Positions 10,801-22,800 of a DNA stretch of 64,000 bases are shown here, piece by piece. The position numbers and the translations under genes are program-made. Numbering within the stretch: position 1 is the stretch's first letter; the number at the start of each line of letters is the position of its first letter. Location of the stretch: assembly GCA_945859605.1 (NCBI GenBank), contig OX243811.1, positions 39,177,744 through 39,241,743 of the forward strand, read 5' to 3'. The notes below the pieces were generated by a model, which had not been told where the DNA came from, did no database searches, and worked only from the letters and a program-made list of their open reading frames with translations. The DNA is from Lumbricus rubellus (taxonomy: Eukaryota > Annelida > Clitellata > Crassiclitellata > Lumbricidae).

Positions 10801-13800
10801 GGGGAGAATGAAGAATGCAAGAGTGATGAGGTGGAGTCTTGCCCTTCAAAATTATTGCTTTACAATTCGATACATTAAGGAAAGCAGTAATGTAGTTTCT
10901 GATTATTTGAGTAGAGGTTTGACCTAGTACTTAAGTAAGTCAATAGTAAAAACTGATTAGATGTAGATAAGATATAATTCAGTTATGTTGTGTTGTTTTG
11001 TAAGGTAGAGTAAGGAAGTTGATGAAAAATTAGTGAATAGATAATTAGGTAAGTTGTTAAAGCCTGATTACAGACTTTCGAAGGAGGGGTATTTGTAGCG
11101 AATTAATGCGCTATTATCTATTAAACTAATTTGTTATCGATATTAAGTCTTAATTATAGGTAAGAGTTAAGATAGAGTAATTACTGGCGTTGTTAGTTAT
11201 TTAATCATTTGGCGAAAATGAGCAATATAACTTGAAATTATAAGTCACGTGACGTGGTAACTTAGCAACGCAACGTGACGTCATGACGTTGTCATGGCAA
11301 TGACCTCAACATTGACGGTTAAAAGTAAATAGACGAATCAGGGACGTGGAAATCGATTTAAAACCGAAAGGTTACACGTCAGAGGATTTGAAAACAGGAA
11401 TAAGTGATTCCTGTGCATGAACGTCGAGAGAGAGAGTTGAATTGTAGAAACAATCTTCTCTAAAAGTTATATTTGGCGGCCAGGAAGAGAGTTGTTGGAC
11501 GTGGTCAATAGAATATTGAAGCGTCGTGTGAGGACAATAGGTTGCGAGACAGAATTCTGCTGAATAGATTCTGGTGGCTCGTTTTGGAACCTTTTGGTCG
11601 AGACGTGTGTGGTTGTTGAACGATTGACGGTTGGTTGGAAGAATATTCAGACGTTGTCGAGTATCACTTTGGGTGATCGGTGACTTGTGTGTGTTCGCCT
11701 GCATTGCGACGCATCACATTTATTTGAATTCATCATGCAGTAGTAGGTATACATGCAAGTATATCTGTTTGTATGAATGTATGTATCTGCACACAGAAAT
11801 GCTGTCTTATTTACTGAAAGAACAGTTGCCATAGCTACCCGCTGTGGCCAAAGGAAAGATCCCCAGTTGCGTGAAGAGCCTCTTCTTGTCCAGACGTGTT
11901 CATCTTGCTAAAAGAAAAGCAAAATACAAAATTCAGACATTCAAAGAGCATCATCTGCCTTGAATAAATAATATATAATTATAAACACAATGATTATTTA
12001 TATATATATATATATAAAATTATATATGTTATATTTTAGTGAAACATGGTTGTAATTTGAGACTATGAACGCTGGTCGTACTCAGCATGTCAGCTTTCTT
12101 TATATAAATAACAATTTCTTGAAGATATATGAAATAACCAATCAGATCTTGTCCCTTTCTTGTTCTCTTCCAATGACGCTGAATTGGAAGAACTTCCAAG
12201 TACATATAATTATATCTTAGAGTGAAATTTTCAGCCTAGTTGCGATTGGAATGCCGCAGACAAAAGAACTACTACTTCAACGATGAAAGTTGAACCAAAA
12301 GTGGCTGGAAGCCAATGTAGCTCATTATCTAAATCAAATGCTAACTTCCCCTCTCACTTGTAGCACACAATGGTCATTAAAATGTTAAACAGTAACAAGA
12401 TTTTAAAAAAAATGATTTCCACACACTTGTACGCCAATGGACTTCGTTTCATGGAATCCACCGAGTCGTTCATGTTGACCTTCAGTTTGACCTCTGATCC
12501 CTGGAAACTAAAAGAATGAAAGCCACACTTGAGTATTTGCTATTATTTACAGATATACAATACAATACAAGGCTATACTTTGCGTCAGGAAATTTGTATT
12601 TATATGAATAATTCATCAGTTCATCACCCTAAGCAATTTTTAACTACTCAAGTATCTATAAATTACATAAGATTATGAATATTCATAACCTATTCATTTG
12701 CACTCACCTATAAATGTACATAGCAAATGGAGTTAACATACCTTTTCTCATCTTCAGGACATTCCAGACTGACCAATGGCTCTGTCTCCATGGCTTAAAT
12801 AACAAAGAAATATAACCTACTACAGATCTAACTGCAGATTAATAATAACCATAGTAAATGTAGAACCACCAATAACCATACTAACTTTAACAATAAAATA
12901 ATAGTAACTAACAACAAACAATCTATAGTAATTGTAATGCTAAGAATGACTATAGTAATTTAACTATAGAGCAACAGTAAAACATAACTTTAGAATTACA
13001 TATAACCATTAACCATAATAATAAAACTAACAATCAAATATAATTTGAATCCTAACAAAAATGACAAATTTATGCTACTGCTGCAATTGATGTAGTACAA
13101 AAAAATAAATGACTATATCAATTTCTGGTGCAGAGAAATTCTATGTGAAGGACTCGTTGAAGATCCACAGCAAGTGACGGTTTCAGGGACGAAGTGAAAT
13201 CTAACTCTGTGTTACCAGGTAACGCAATAAAAATCACACTACAAATTTAGTTTGAAATGGTAATATAGTAGTTTAGGTTCCTGCATCTCAAATGGAGTTG
13301 CAGACAGCAGTTCAACCGAACTTTAACACGAATTAGGTTAGTGTATAGGCAATGGCATAGAGGGTTTCAGTTTTAACAAGATGACGACAGTCTGTAGAAA
13401 CTTACAGGACTTAGCGTGTGAATCCATTTTGTCTTTGAGCAGATTGCATTTCTTGTCTCGTGGATGGACGGTTGAAGTGCTGGCAAACTTGAGCTGATTG
13501 TTGAAGAAGGTGTTGACGTCCTTGTGAGGCTTCATTGGCGCCACCTGGGGTTTCATTGTGTGTGACGGGCTGTCCAGTCCCTTCAGTTTGGCTGCAGCCA
13601 CTTCCAACTCATCTGTGGCCAACAGAATTCCAATCGAAACATAACTCTCCACATTTGCCTTTTCACATAATGTCTGTCATCACCTCCTCTCAGTGGCAGC
13701 TTGGTAATTCCATCAACAGAGGTAGGTAATGCAAGGTAACTCACAGAAGATAAAGGATATAGCCAATGTACAATTACAAAGAAAGAAAGGCAAAGTAAGC

Positions 13801-16800
13801 TACACATAGTTACGACAAAGAGAGACAAAGCTAAGAAGGGTAATGAAAAGTTAAGGCATTTTAGGTAATGAGTAATACAGTAAAAGCCTGACCAGTAAAA
13901 CAAAGCAAGATGAGGCAAATTGGTCCCTCGTTCAGAAGTTTCCTTAACAAAAAACCTAATCAAGCAAAATCAAGCAATGCAATGTAAGCAGATGTACGGT
14001 GGTAATGTAGTGCAACGTATTGGTTAAGATTAAAAACAGATCACACTGCAGCAGAAGAAGACGAAACTTGAGAATTCTACCTCGAACAGTCGTCGTAGAA
14101 GTCAGATTGTCGCTGTGGTAGCTGCCAACAGATGGCGATTTCTGTGGTGCAGCCTTCGGAGAAGTGGACTCACGTGAATAAACAACCAGCTGTTCATCTC
14201 CAGGACTCTAAAGGTCAACACAATAGTAGCTAGACAATTGGATAAGGTCACCTCGGTCAGTTGTACAAGTTTAAAAAAAGGGAATGAGAAATTATCGACT
14301 TATTGCACCGCTTTTTTGCATATAACACAAGGGTCATAAATGTTTTACAAACCATTGCACTCTACCTGCATTTGCGGGCAATGGGCATTCTATACAAATA
14401 AAATTTTACACAACCTAATTTTGCACCCGACTAATTTTAGATCATGGTCGAAACTGCTGGAAAAGGTTCGGTTACATGCAATATGGAGGCATGGACGCTG
14501 ACGAAATAGATAAATAAAAGATGAAGTCCAACATTTCATACTTTAATCGACCGAGCAAATCCAGCGGCATCACTCACCTTTATGAGATTGTCAAGACGTT
14601 CCAGCGCTGATGGAGACTGAGCTGCCACAGCAGCCGTTGTTCCGGATGACGACCCAGAGGTCAGAGTTGACCTACTCCACAGTTGGGTCCTGAAGGTCAT
14701 TGCCTCACCATCACTTCGATCACCCGCAGAAACTGCAGCGGTCGTGATCAGTGGATTTGTATCCTCATCCCTTCACACAATAACAGCAAAGTAATGTAAT
14801 GTAATACTCATCACAGGTACATGTCAAGTAACACAGAACTTGTTCACATGCTTCCTGAGTAGCTCTTAGGATGCAAAAATTTTCCATGCAAGATCCTTGC
14901 TCACATGTCTCTCACAAGTGTAAACATAGCCCTGGCAACACATCTGTGAACATTCCTCAACAGAAATGCCTGAGAAGGGTGGTCAGAGGTTAGGAGATCC
15001 TTCAGCTGAGGTGCAAATGTAACCACAACAACCCTATGATGGGACACTTCTTTAACCCCCTCATATTATTGAAAAAATTGTTAAAGTGGAATGGCATTCC
15101 TCAAAGTAGAAATCCTGATCCATATTGCTTAAATTTGCCGATAGAAATTACTCAACCCAGACAATAAGGTGCATCCATCTTAAAAGCAAGACTTACATAT
15201 TTGCTGCAGTTTCCACTTCCAGACTGACTTTCGTATCCTTTTCCGAGTCCTGTCCCTCGAACTGTGGTCTACGTGAGTAGCGTTGACTCGGTCGACGTTC
15301 AAACTTGACGCTGCGTCGTGCTCGGTTCATGCTCACCCGTTGGAACTCCGTTTTACCACTAGAGAAAAAGGGATAGAGCACGTATTATGCATGGAGTGTA
15401 CTTTATACCAAACCTCACCAGCGTAACAGAAATCTTGCAGGAATTGACATCTGAGATGACAATCCAACAAATTAAACACTAGACTGCACTGCATGTAACA
15501 GATTAATCACAGATTAATCACAATTAATCACCCAACTTATATGCAAATATATGTAAATATATACAATGTATTAACTGTTGATTTATGTAGTGCCTTTGAC
15601 TTCTACAGCAAATGGCCATCTAGATCTAAAAAGATGCAGCTAAAGAGAAGTTATGTTATACTTTACATTAACTTACAAAACACCCTCCAGTTACCACATA
15701 CCTGTATCTGAAACGTGATGCCATCCGAATGAACCCTTGGCGAGCAGCTGGACGGTCCACTGGACCACGAAGACGGAAGAAAGCGTGATGCTCCAGCGCA
15801 CACTTCCAGAGTTGCTTGCACGCCTTTTCCGATACCATTCGAAACACAAACGTATGTTCTTGTTGCTTGCCCTAGAAAACAGTAAAACAACCTGTAGACT
15901 CAGATCTTGACCTAATACAACAACTTCTATATAGCAACATTTCAATGCACAATATATCAATCAGTGATCACTCCTCTTTATTCTCAATAATAATTCTCCT
16001 CTTCATTCCTGTCCTTATTTTCATAATCCTTTACTTTCACTTTCACTTCCTCCTGTTCTTCAACTAATTAGTCACTGAGCAAGATTTATCACACAATCTT
16101 AATAAGCAAGCAGCATAGAATACGTTATATTGATTGAGTAATAAACTAATTAATATCAATCAAGTAATATCAGTTAGAGATGATGGAATGATTGGACAAC
16201 GCACCTGGTCATCATCCTCGACAACAACCAATGTCAACTTCTTCCGTTTAAACTCGAGTTTCGTAATTTTTGGCCTGAAAAAAGAAAACAACAAATCAAC
16301 AGATAGCAACATTAAGTAATAAAAATATTTAAAAAGTTGCCAATAAAAGTGCCACTTTGCAGATGTAAAAAAATACACAACTTGTCAATAAACAAGAGTC
16401 AGAAGGACGATAAAACAGTCAAACAGAGATAACGCGAGAGAGAAGTTAAAGCACAAAAACAAGAGCAGTTACTTGAGCAAGAGATAACCAAGGGCAGGAA
16501 GTGTTATTTTATTTTCAAGGCCTTGGCAAGTGAGGCCAGTCATCTCCATATGAGCAGGTGCTCATTGAAAGTGTATGATCAGTAGATTCAGTAACCTAGG
16601 TCAGTAAAGTTAAATCAGGACACAAGGTACAGAAATCTTGAAACATCTTTCTACTCTGTCAAGAATTTGAACTTATTACCCTTATGAGTTAAAAGTCAAG
16701 CATTCTAAAAAAAAGACCATAATGGATGCCATCGAATGAAAGTAACGATAAATATATATAATATATATATATACCAATATATAACTTATATATATATATA

Positions 16801-19800
16801 CCAGAAGAAGAGGCCGATCTTCACTGTGTCTTCAAAGACCAGAATGCCAGTCGGGGTCAGGCCGAGGCTGTACCTGTTTCCATCACGACCCTTCAAATAA
16901 CAATCAGACGAATCGATCAATCAATCAATTAAGAATTTGATCACCAATCAATAAAATTATCATCTAACAAATATCAATCACAAACGTATTAATTATGATC
17001 AATATAATATGGGCAATCAACCAACAAACATAATGAATTAATCAATCATCATACTAATCATGATCTAAAAAATCGGTTCCATGGATGCAATACTATTCAC
17101 GATTTTTAAAAAGTTATGCAATCCATTCTCTATCAATCAATCAATAAGTAAGTATATATCCTCTCTCAATTTCTCTACCTTCTCTCATTTCTTTCACCTG
17201 CATCTGCCACACTCCCTCTTTCCCATAAATGTCTAAAGTTCTCTCTTCCTCCTTCTCTCTCTCACTCTCTTTGCATGTATACACGTACCTCAGTCTCGCC
17301 ATTCTACTCACAGCACCAATGATCCCATTTAAAACCAGATCAGTCACTGGAGTCAAAAGTCTTCAGAAATTCAATCTCCCATTTATTACATGCCATAATT
17401 TCAACAAGACTTCCAGCCACAAAACAGCAGCATGCTCACAGTCCGTTCATTTGATCCTATCTTAGACGCAACTGATCTCTCGTAATGGCTCACACGAACT
17501 ACGCTGACATACACACCCACAAGCTATATGACTCTTGAAAACATTAGAGTGAACGCACGCAGACATTAAATCTTCAGAACTAAAAGCAGTAACAGTGACT
17601 GACGCATGATGTCTGACAGCATGTGCCCTTTCATAGTAATCAGATTGCTAATAGGTAATATTGAAAGCAGCTTCAGGCCATATACTTAACATTTGCAAGC
17701 GCCAAACACTCTGCCTAAACTAGCTTCTGCTCATAACTTGTGCTAATTCTAAGAGTGCAGGACTGCTATAGACAATAGCACTGCACAATAAGATATTAGT
17801 ATGGGTTGAAAAGTCATAAAACAACAGTAAAAAGTGCAACACTTAAGCTCCAAATATAATATAACCAACACAAACTGTATTCTGCCAACAAGATCAACAG
17901 CATATTAGGAATGGGTGTAGGAGTTTCTCACTGTAACCTTGGGACAAAGACACTTTCCGATTGCCATCTTTGGTCTAATTATTTTTAAAAATTGCATGTC
18001 CATGAACCGCTGAACTCTGAGAAGTCAAATCTTTTAACAGAATATCTAAAAACCTTTCTCAGCAAATGGTAAAAAAATAAATGTACCCCTCCCAGTCCTT
18101 CTTTCTCCTCCAGGTTGTTTGAAAATACTTCTTGAAGGGGTGCTATATAAATTTATGTGATTGATTGATTGATAGTCTTCTGAGTAGACATCTTTAACAG
18201 GCACCACATACAATGCTTTGCACGAATGACAGAATGGCTCGTTAATCAACACACAGCACCGAAGGCCTTAAAATATCTGATGACTAGAAGTATTCAAGAC
18301 TAAAAAATCATTCAGTTGGATATAAAATGACACTATATACAAGAAATCTGTTCCAATAAATCGACTTCATGAATGATTTTACCGACTGATTCATGAATTG
18401 ATTGATTGATTATTTCAGCAGATCAGAGAATGATGGGAGATCATGTTGCGAAAAACGTACCAGGACGGTTCTCATGTCAACGCCATACAACTCGAGCCAT
18501 TTCGCCTTGTTCAAGTAACTGATCTCGGCCTGAGCAGGAGTCTGACCTCTAGCAAATAACGAAGACAAAACAGTTGTAATATACAGATAAATAATAACCA
18601 TCCAACTGAGTGAAACACATATCAATCACATATATATAAATCAACTCATGATAAATAATATAATCAATCATCATACAATTCACGATTTAAAAAAACAATT
18701 ATGCAATTTTTAAAAAAACCCATTATATGCAATACATTCTCTATCAATCATTAAGTAAGTACAAATCTCCAACGGCTCTGTTCTTCAACCTCGGCCTGCC
18801 CTGGTCACCTAACTCTATGCTCCGCCTCTAGAGATGACTTTATGGTTTTGCATGCTAGCTCTGTAACCAGATAGCGTGGAGTTTTCTCGATCATAGGTTT
18901 CTTCTCTTTGAAATAACCTCCATTCCGACTTGCGTTTTCTCCCACGAGAACTCTCTGGCTCTTTTTATAAGCTACTTACGGCTTTCCGCTTTGACTGGGT
19001 CTGGGTCAAGAGTGCCGCTGTGTAGCTATCTTGATGGGGTGCTACACAGATAGATCAATATCGTGATGTCTGGGAGTTTTGTCAACAGCTTAGGCAAGCA
19101 CATTCTGGATGAGTTGTAGACACCCACTTAGGCTGGGTTCAAGGTTGTGGAAAAAAGAATTACAGTAAGCAAAGCCTTAAGTAGACACATTTGGAGGTAT
19201 CGAGCACATGAAGTAGTTTTCAAGTATAGCATGAGTAATATGTCATGGAGGCCACAAATATGAATGAAACAGGTGAGCGAAAAGTTAGTAAAGTGATCTG
19301 AGAAGTAGAAAGATGTGGATCAAAGGTGAGTAGAGAAAGTGGTACGAAAAATTGATGATTAGGTAATAATTATTGGAAGGGTCGAGGATTTTGTTGGCGG
19401 CTTGTGAAGGACTGAAAGCAGCAAGGATTGGTAATTTAAAGACACAGACAGAACAGAAACAGTGAAGGACAGTTTTGGGCTATGATGATTCTTTACCCAA
19501 CCTTTGGATGGGGAAACAGAATCACAGTATGAATGGATGAATGAACTGGTAGACAAAACAATCCAAAACATATATAATTGAATATATAATCGGCTTACTT
19601 AACGAGCTTGAACTTCTCGAGGATGGCCAATTCCATTTCCTCCGTTTGATTCTCGACAAAGCGGAACTCAGAAACAACTCCGGGATTGTGGACACCCTCC
19701 TCATAGTCACCGAGTTCCGCTAAAATATGACATAAAGCATAGATTGATTTACAGCGTACCACTTTGAGACTTTAAATCCAAAAAGTTTGTAATCATGGTA

Positions 19801-22800
19801 AAACAAGGAAAAAAACATCAGCTAAATCATGGTAGTCAGAAGGCAAGAGATAAGGTAATTAATATATAAGGTTTGTAAGACTGGACACTAGATAGTTATT
19901 TAATTAACTCACAAAAGTTCCTAAATATTTGCTCTTTCTGCACTTTACCAGGTAAGACAATGAGTCTACCCTATTAAGTTTTGGAACGATATGGCAAGAC
20001 AACACAAGAAAAACATTCAGTAAGGTACAGCAATATCTGCCCAGTAAGACAAGGAAACAAATTTTTCTATGGCTTTCACAAGATTCATGAGGAAGGCAAA
20101 AACTGCATAACAGAAGGGAAGGCAAATCAAACTCAAAAAGGACAGATATGGTGGGTGGTGGGGCAAGTCAGGCAAGGCGACAAACAGACAAAAGGCACAA
20201 GTTTTGAACGTGAAATGTACAGCAAAAGATAGACAGGGAAAGTGATCAGGAAGCAGTGCAAAACGTAAAACGTCATGCTTGGAAGGGGTGAAGGGTTGCA
20301 GAAACGGAAAATGACGAGACAAGATGAACAAGAAAACAATCCCATATTGCCAAATATGGCTGTATTATTGACACAATCCATTTAATAGACAACGCCCAGC
20401 TGGAAGTCGAAGGGTACAGGCAAGATAATCCATGATGTCACCCACCCCAGATAAAGGAAGTGAGGAAAATCATCAGAGTAATCATATACATAAGAAGTGG
20501 TGGGTTGGTGAAATTCAAAAGCAAGCAATGTCATTGAAATGCTTAGCAAATTAAATCAAAGAAAGGATCAATCCTTGTTAGTAAACTTCAATATTTTTCT
20601 AAACAAAGTCTGTCACACCTAATTTTTTAAAACCAAGAATTCAGATCACTGAAAGTGCGGATATCTATGTTGACTGTTGACATCAGGCTATGTCTGACTC
20701 CAATTTAATTTCATAAGCTGTGAAGTGTGCAAGGCTCAAGGCACGTTAGTAAAAACATGTGCAGTTCATATCTCGCATATTTTTTATACATCACAACCTA
20801 AAGATACTATGTGTACACAGATGCTTAGTCAGATGAATGGTGCAGAGGATGAATTATTGCACATCAGACACTTAGTGTCCCAACCAGCCATTTCTTGCTG
20901 AATGTCTAAATGTATTGCAACCTTTTTACGATAATTGTTTAAAGGTTTCAAAATCAAAAGATTGGCATGGGTCGAGGACCCCGGTATAAGCGCGTAGCCT
21001 TATACCGGGGTCCTTGCATGGGTCCTTCACTCCAACTGTTTTGGGGCCAAGTGGTACCCACACAAGGCTGAACATACAGAGCAACCCAGGCATTGGCTGC
21101 TACAGCTGGCCCATCTTCAGGTTCTTCAATTATGCCACTGCTCCTTGAAAGGAATGTATTTTTATCATAATTAGACCAGATTTGTTATAACATGCCTCAG
21201 TGTAACTCATGTTCTGATATCACCCATCTGAGCATGTCTGGTTAATAAAAGACACACTGACAACAACCTGTTCCTTATTGCAGGCAATTTATGATGACCA
21301 GACTTCACACCAAACAATCTAGTGGAATCCACTCTGGCATTATCATCCCACCCCATATTGCCAATTCTTTCTTATCACCCACACAGAGGTCTTTGGCTAT
21401 AGGGTATCCTATTACCAAAGGAGCAAAGACCAAGTAGACTGCTATTGCTGCCTGGTTGTGCAGGGGGGTTTGACTTGGCTCCACCTTCACAGAGTATGGA
21501 ACGCTGCTCAGTTAGTCAGTCTATGGAAAGCCGCAGACTAAGAAATGAGTAATGTTAAGAAATGACAGTGCTTTAGAACTGTGCCGATTAGGAAATATTA
21601 TAAGGATGAGAATGTATAGGACCATCAAATGGGGAAAAAATCAACCTGATTAAATATTATAAAAAAGGAAAACCTGTTGTATGAAGCGAAGAAATCTGGT
21701 GCTGGCGGTAAACAGTCTTGTAAAGCATTCAAGAAGTGGATCCATGCTACTAAAGACGCTATATAAATTGGTGAGACTACAGCAATTACAATTCTTTGAT
21801 CTAACACAGAGGAAGAGACTGAGTGTCTGCAACTTCATTTTCTTAGCTGAATGCATCAGAGGACAACAGGTGACCAGTCTGATTCCCCCCCCCCCCACTG
21901 ACACTGTGCAAAAACTCCTATTGTTCTGTATCTGTATCCACTGACACTGTGCAAAAAGTCCTATTGTTCTATATCCACTACTACTATTATTCGTGCTCAA
22001 ATTTTATCTGGAGGCTTTACTTTTTCTGCCAGATGTCTCAAGACTTTTCTTTTTCCAGGAGTTCTTCGCACTGGGAGCGCCTCTGATTAGTTTGTGCTGT
22101 GAGAGGCGCTTTATAAATCCAAAAATTGAATAGAATAGAATATCTGTATCCACTGAGGAATCTCAAAACATCTTTATGCCAGGAACAGATTCATTCATTC
22201 ATTTCGAGAATTTATATAGCGCCCCTCCAAGAAACCTACTCAGAGGCGCTCATTTATATATTAACTCCACTCCCCTCAATTTCTGGATTGACAGTCCAGA
22301 CCACTCACTACCAGTCATGCAGCCATCTGCTAGAAAGACAAGACTCCTGAGTCCTGAAAACGAGGAGTAGAGGAGAGAAGAAGAGAAGGACAGTTAGGAC
22401 ACTTACACTGTAGTGCGTAAGCAGCCAATTCAACGCATGTTTCAACAGGACATTCCAGTCGACCGGCAAATAAGTCTTGCTTCAGCTGAAGGAAGAACTG
22501 ATACCTGGACAACAATCGACAGCCAATCAAAGCATTCAATAGGTTAATGAATATGCATGACTGCTACATGTTACTGCAACTGTGTAAGAATGATTGAGCA
22601 GTTCACACTGCCTGATGTGTCATTAAACCAACACTACACAATATTCATTTGGAATTCCACAGTACTCTAACTAGTGCAAATGAATTAAACAACTGTATAA
22701 CAATGTAAACGCATTACATTGAATCATTGATGCATATACATCTATGGAAAATAATTCCAACCAATTGAAATGTGTCAAAATCATTTTTCCAGAAAACATT

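Larger units (their letters stand above)
4564..11732 (+). mobile_element. Ty3/gypsy-like LTR retrotransposon, defective, integrase before reverse transcriptase (Gmr1-like order)
   Basis: The element sits in EPB41L5 intron 17, antisense to the gene. Order: 5' LTR (4564-5598), tRNA-Pro-type primer site (5601-5618), gag-protease-integrase frame (5942-8950), partial reverse transcriptase (8929-9471), spacer, RNase H frame (about 10379-10927), polypurine tract (about 11079-11088), truncated 3' LTR (11094-11732). Integrase before reverse transcriptase is the Ty1/copia order, but among Ty3-like elements it is known from the Gmr1 group of deuterostomes. The integrase catalytic core and the reverse transcriptase YxDD segment are missing, so the copy cannot be autonomous. 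The shared LTR parts look identical, so insertion was recent and probably driven in trans. Confidence 0.88.
11908..16801. other. EPB41L5 introns 8 to 16
   Basis: Introns of 0.2-0.6 kb between exons 8 and 17. They contain (TA)n at 12000-12036 and 16740-16801, an AAGGTA-type tract at 13700-13990, a short gattaatcaca triplication near 15500-15530 and otherwise AT-rich sequence. No other genes seen. Confidence 0.7.
19720..22406. other. EPB41L5 intron 5
   Basis: Holds an AAGGTA/AAGGCA-type purine tract (19980-20345), a palindromic micro-insert (20965-21024), a LINE 3' remnant (21990-22140) and a SINE tail (22195-22250). No gene recognised. Confidence 0.7.
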
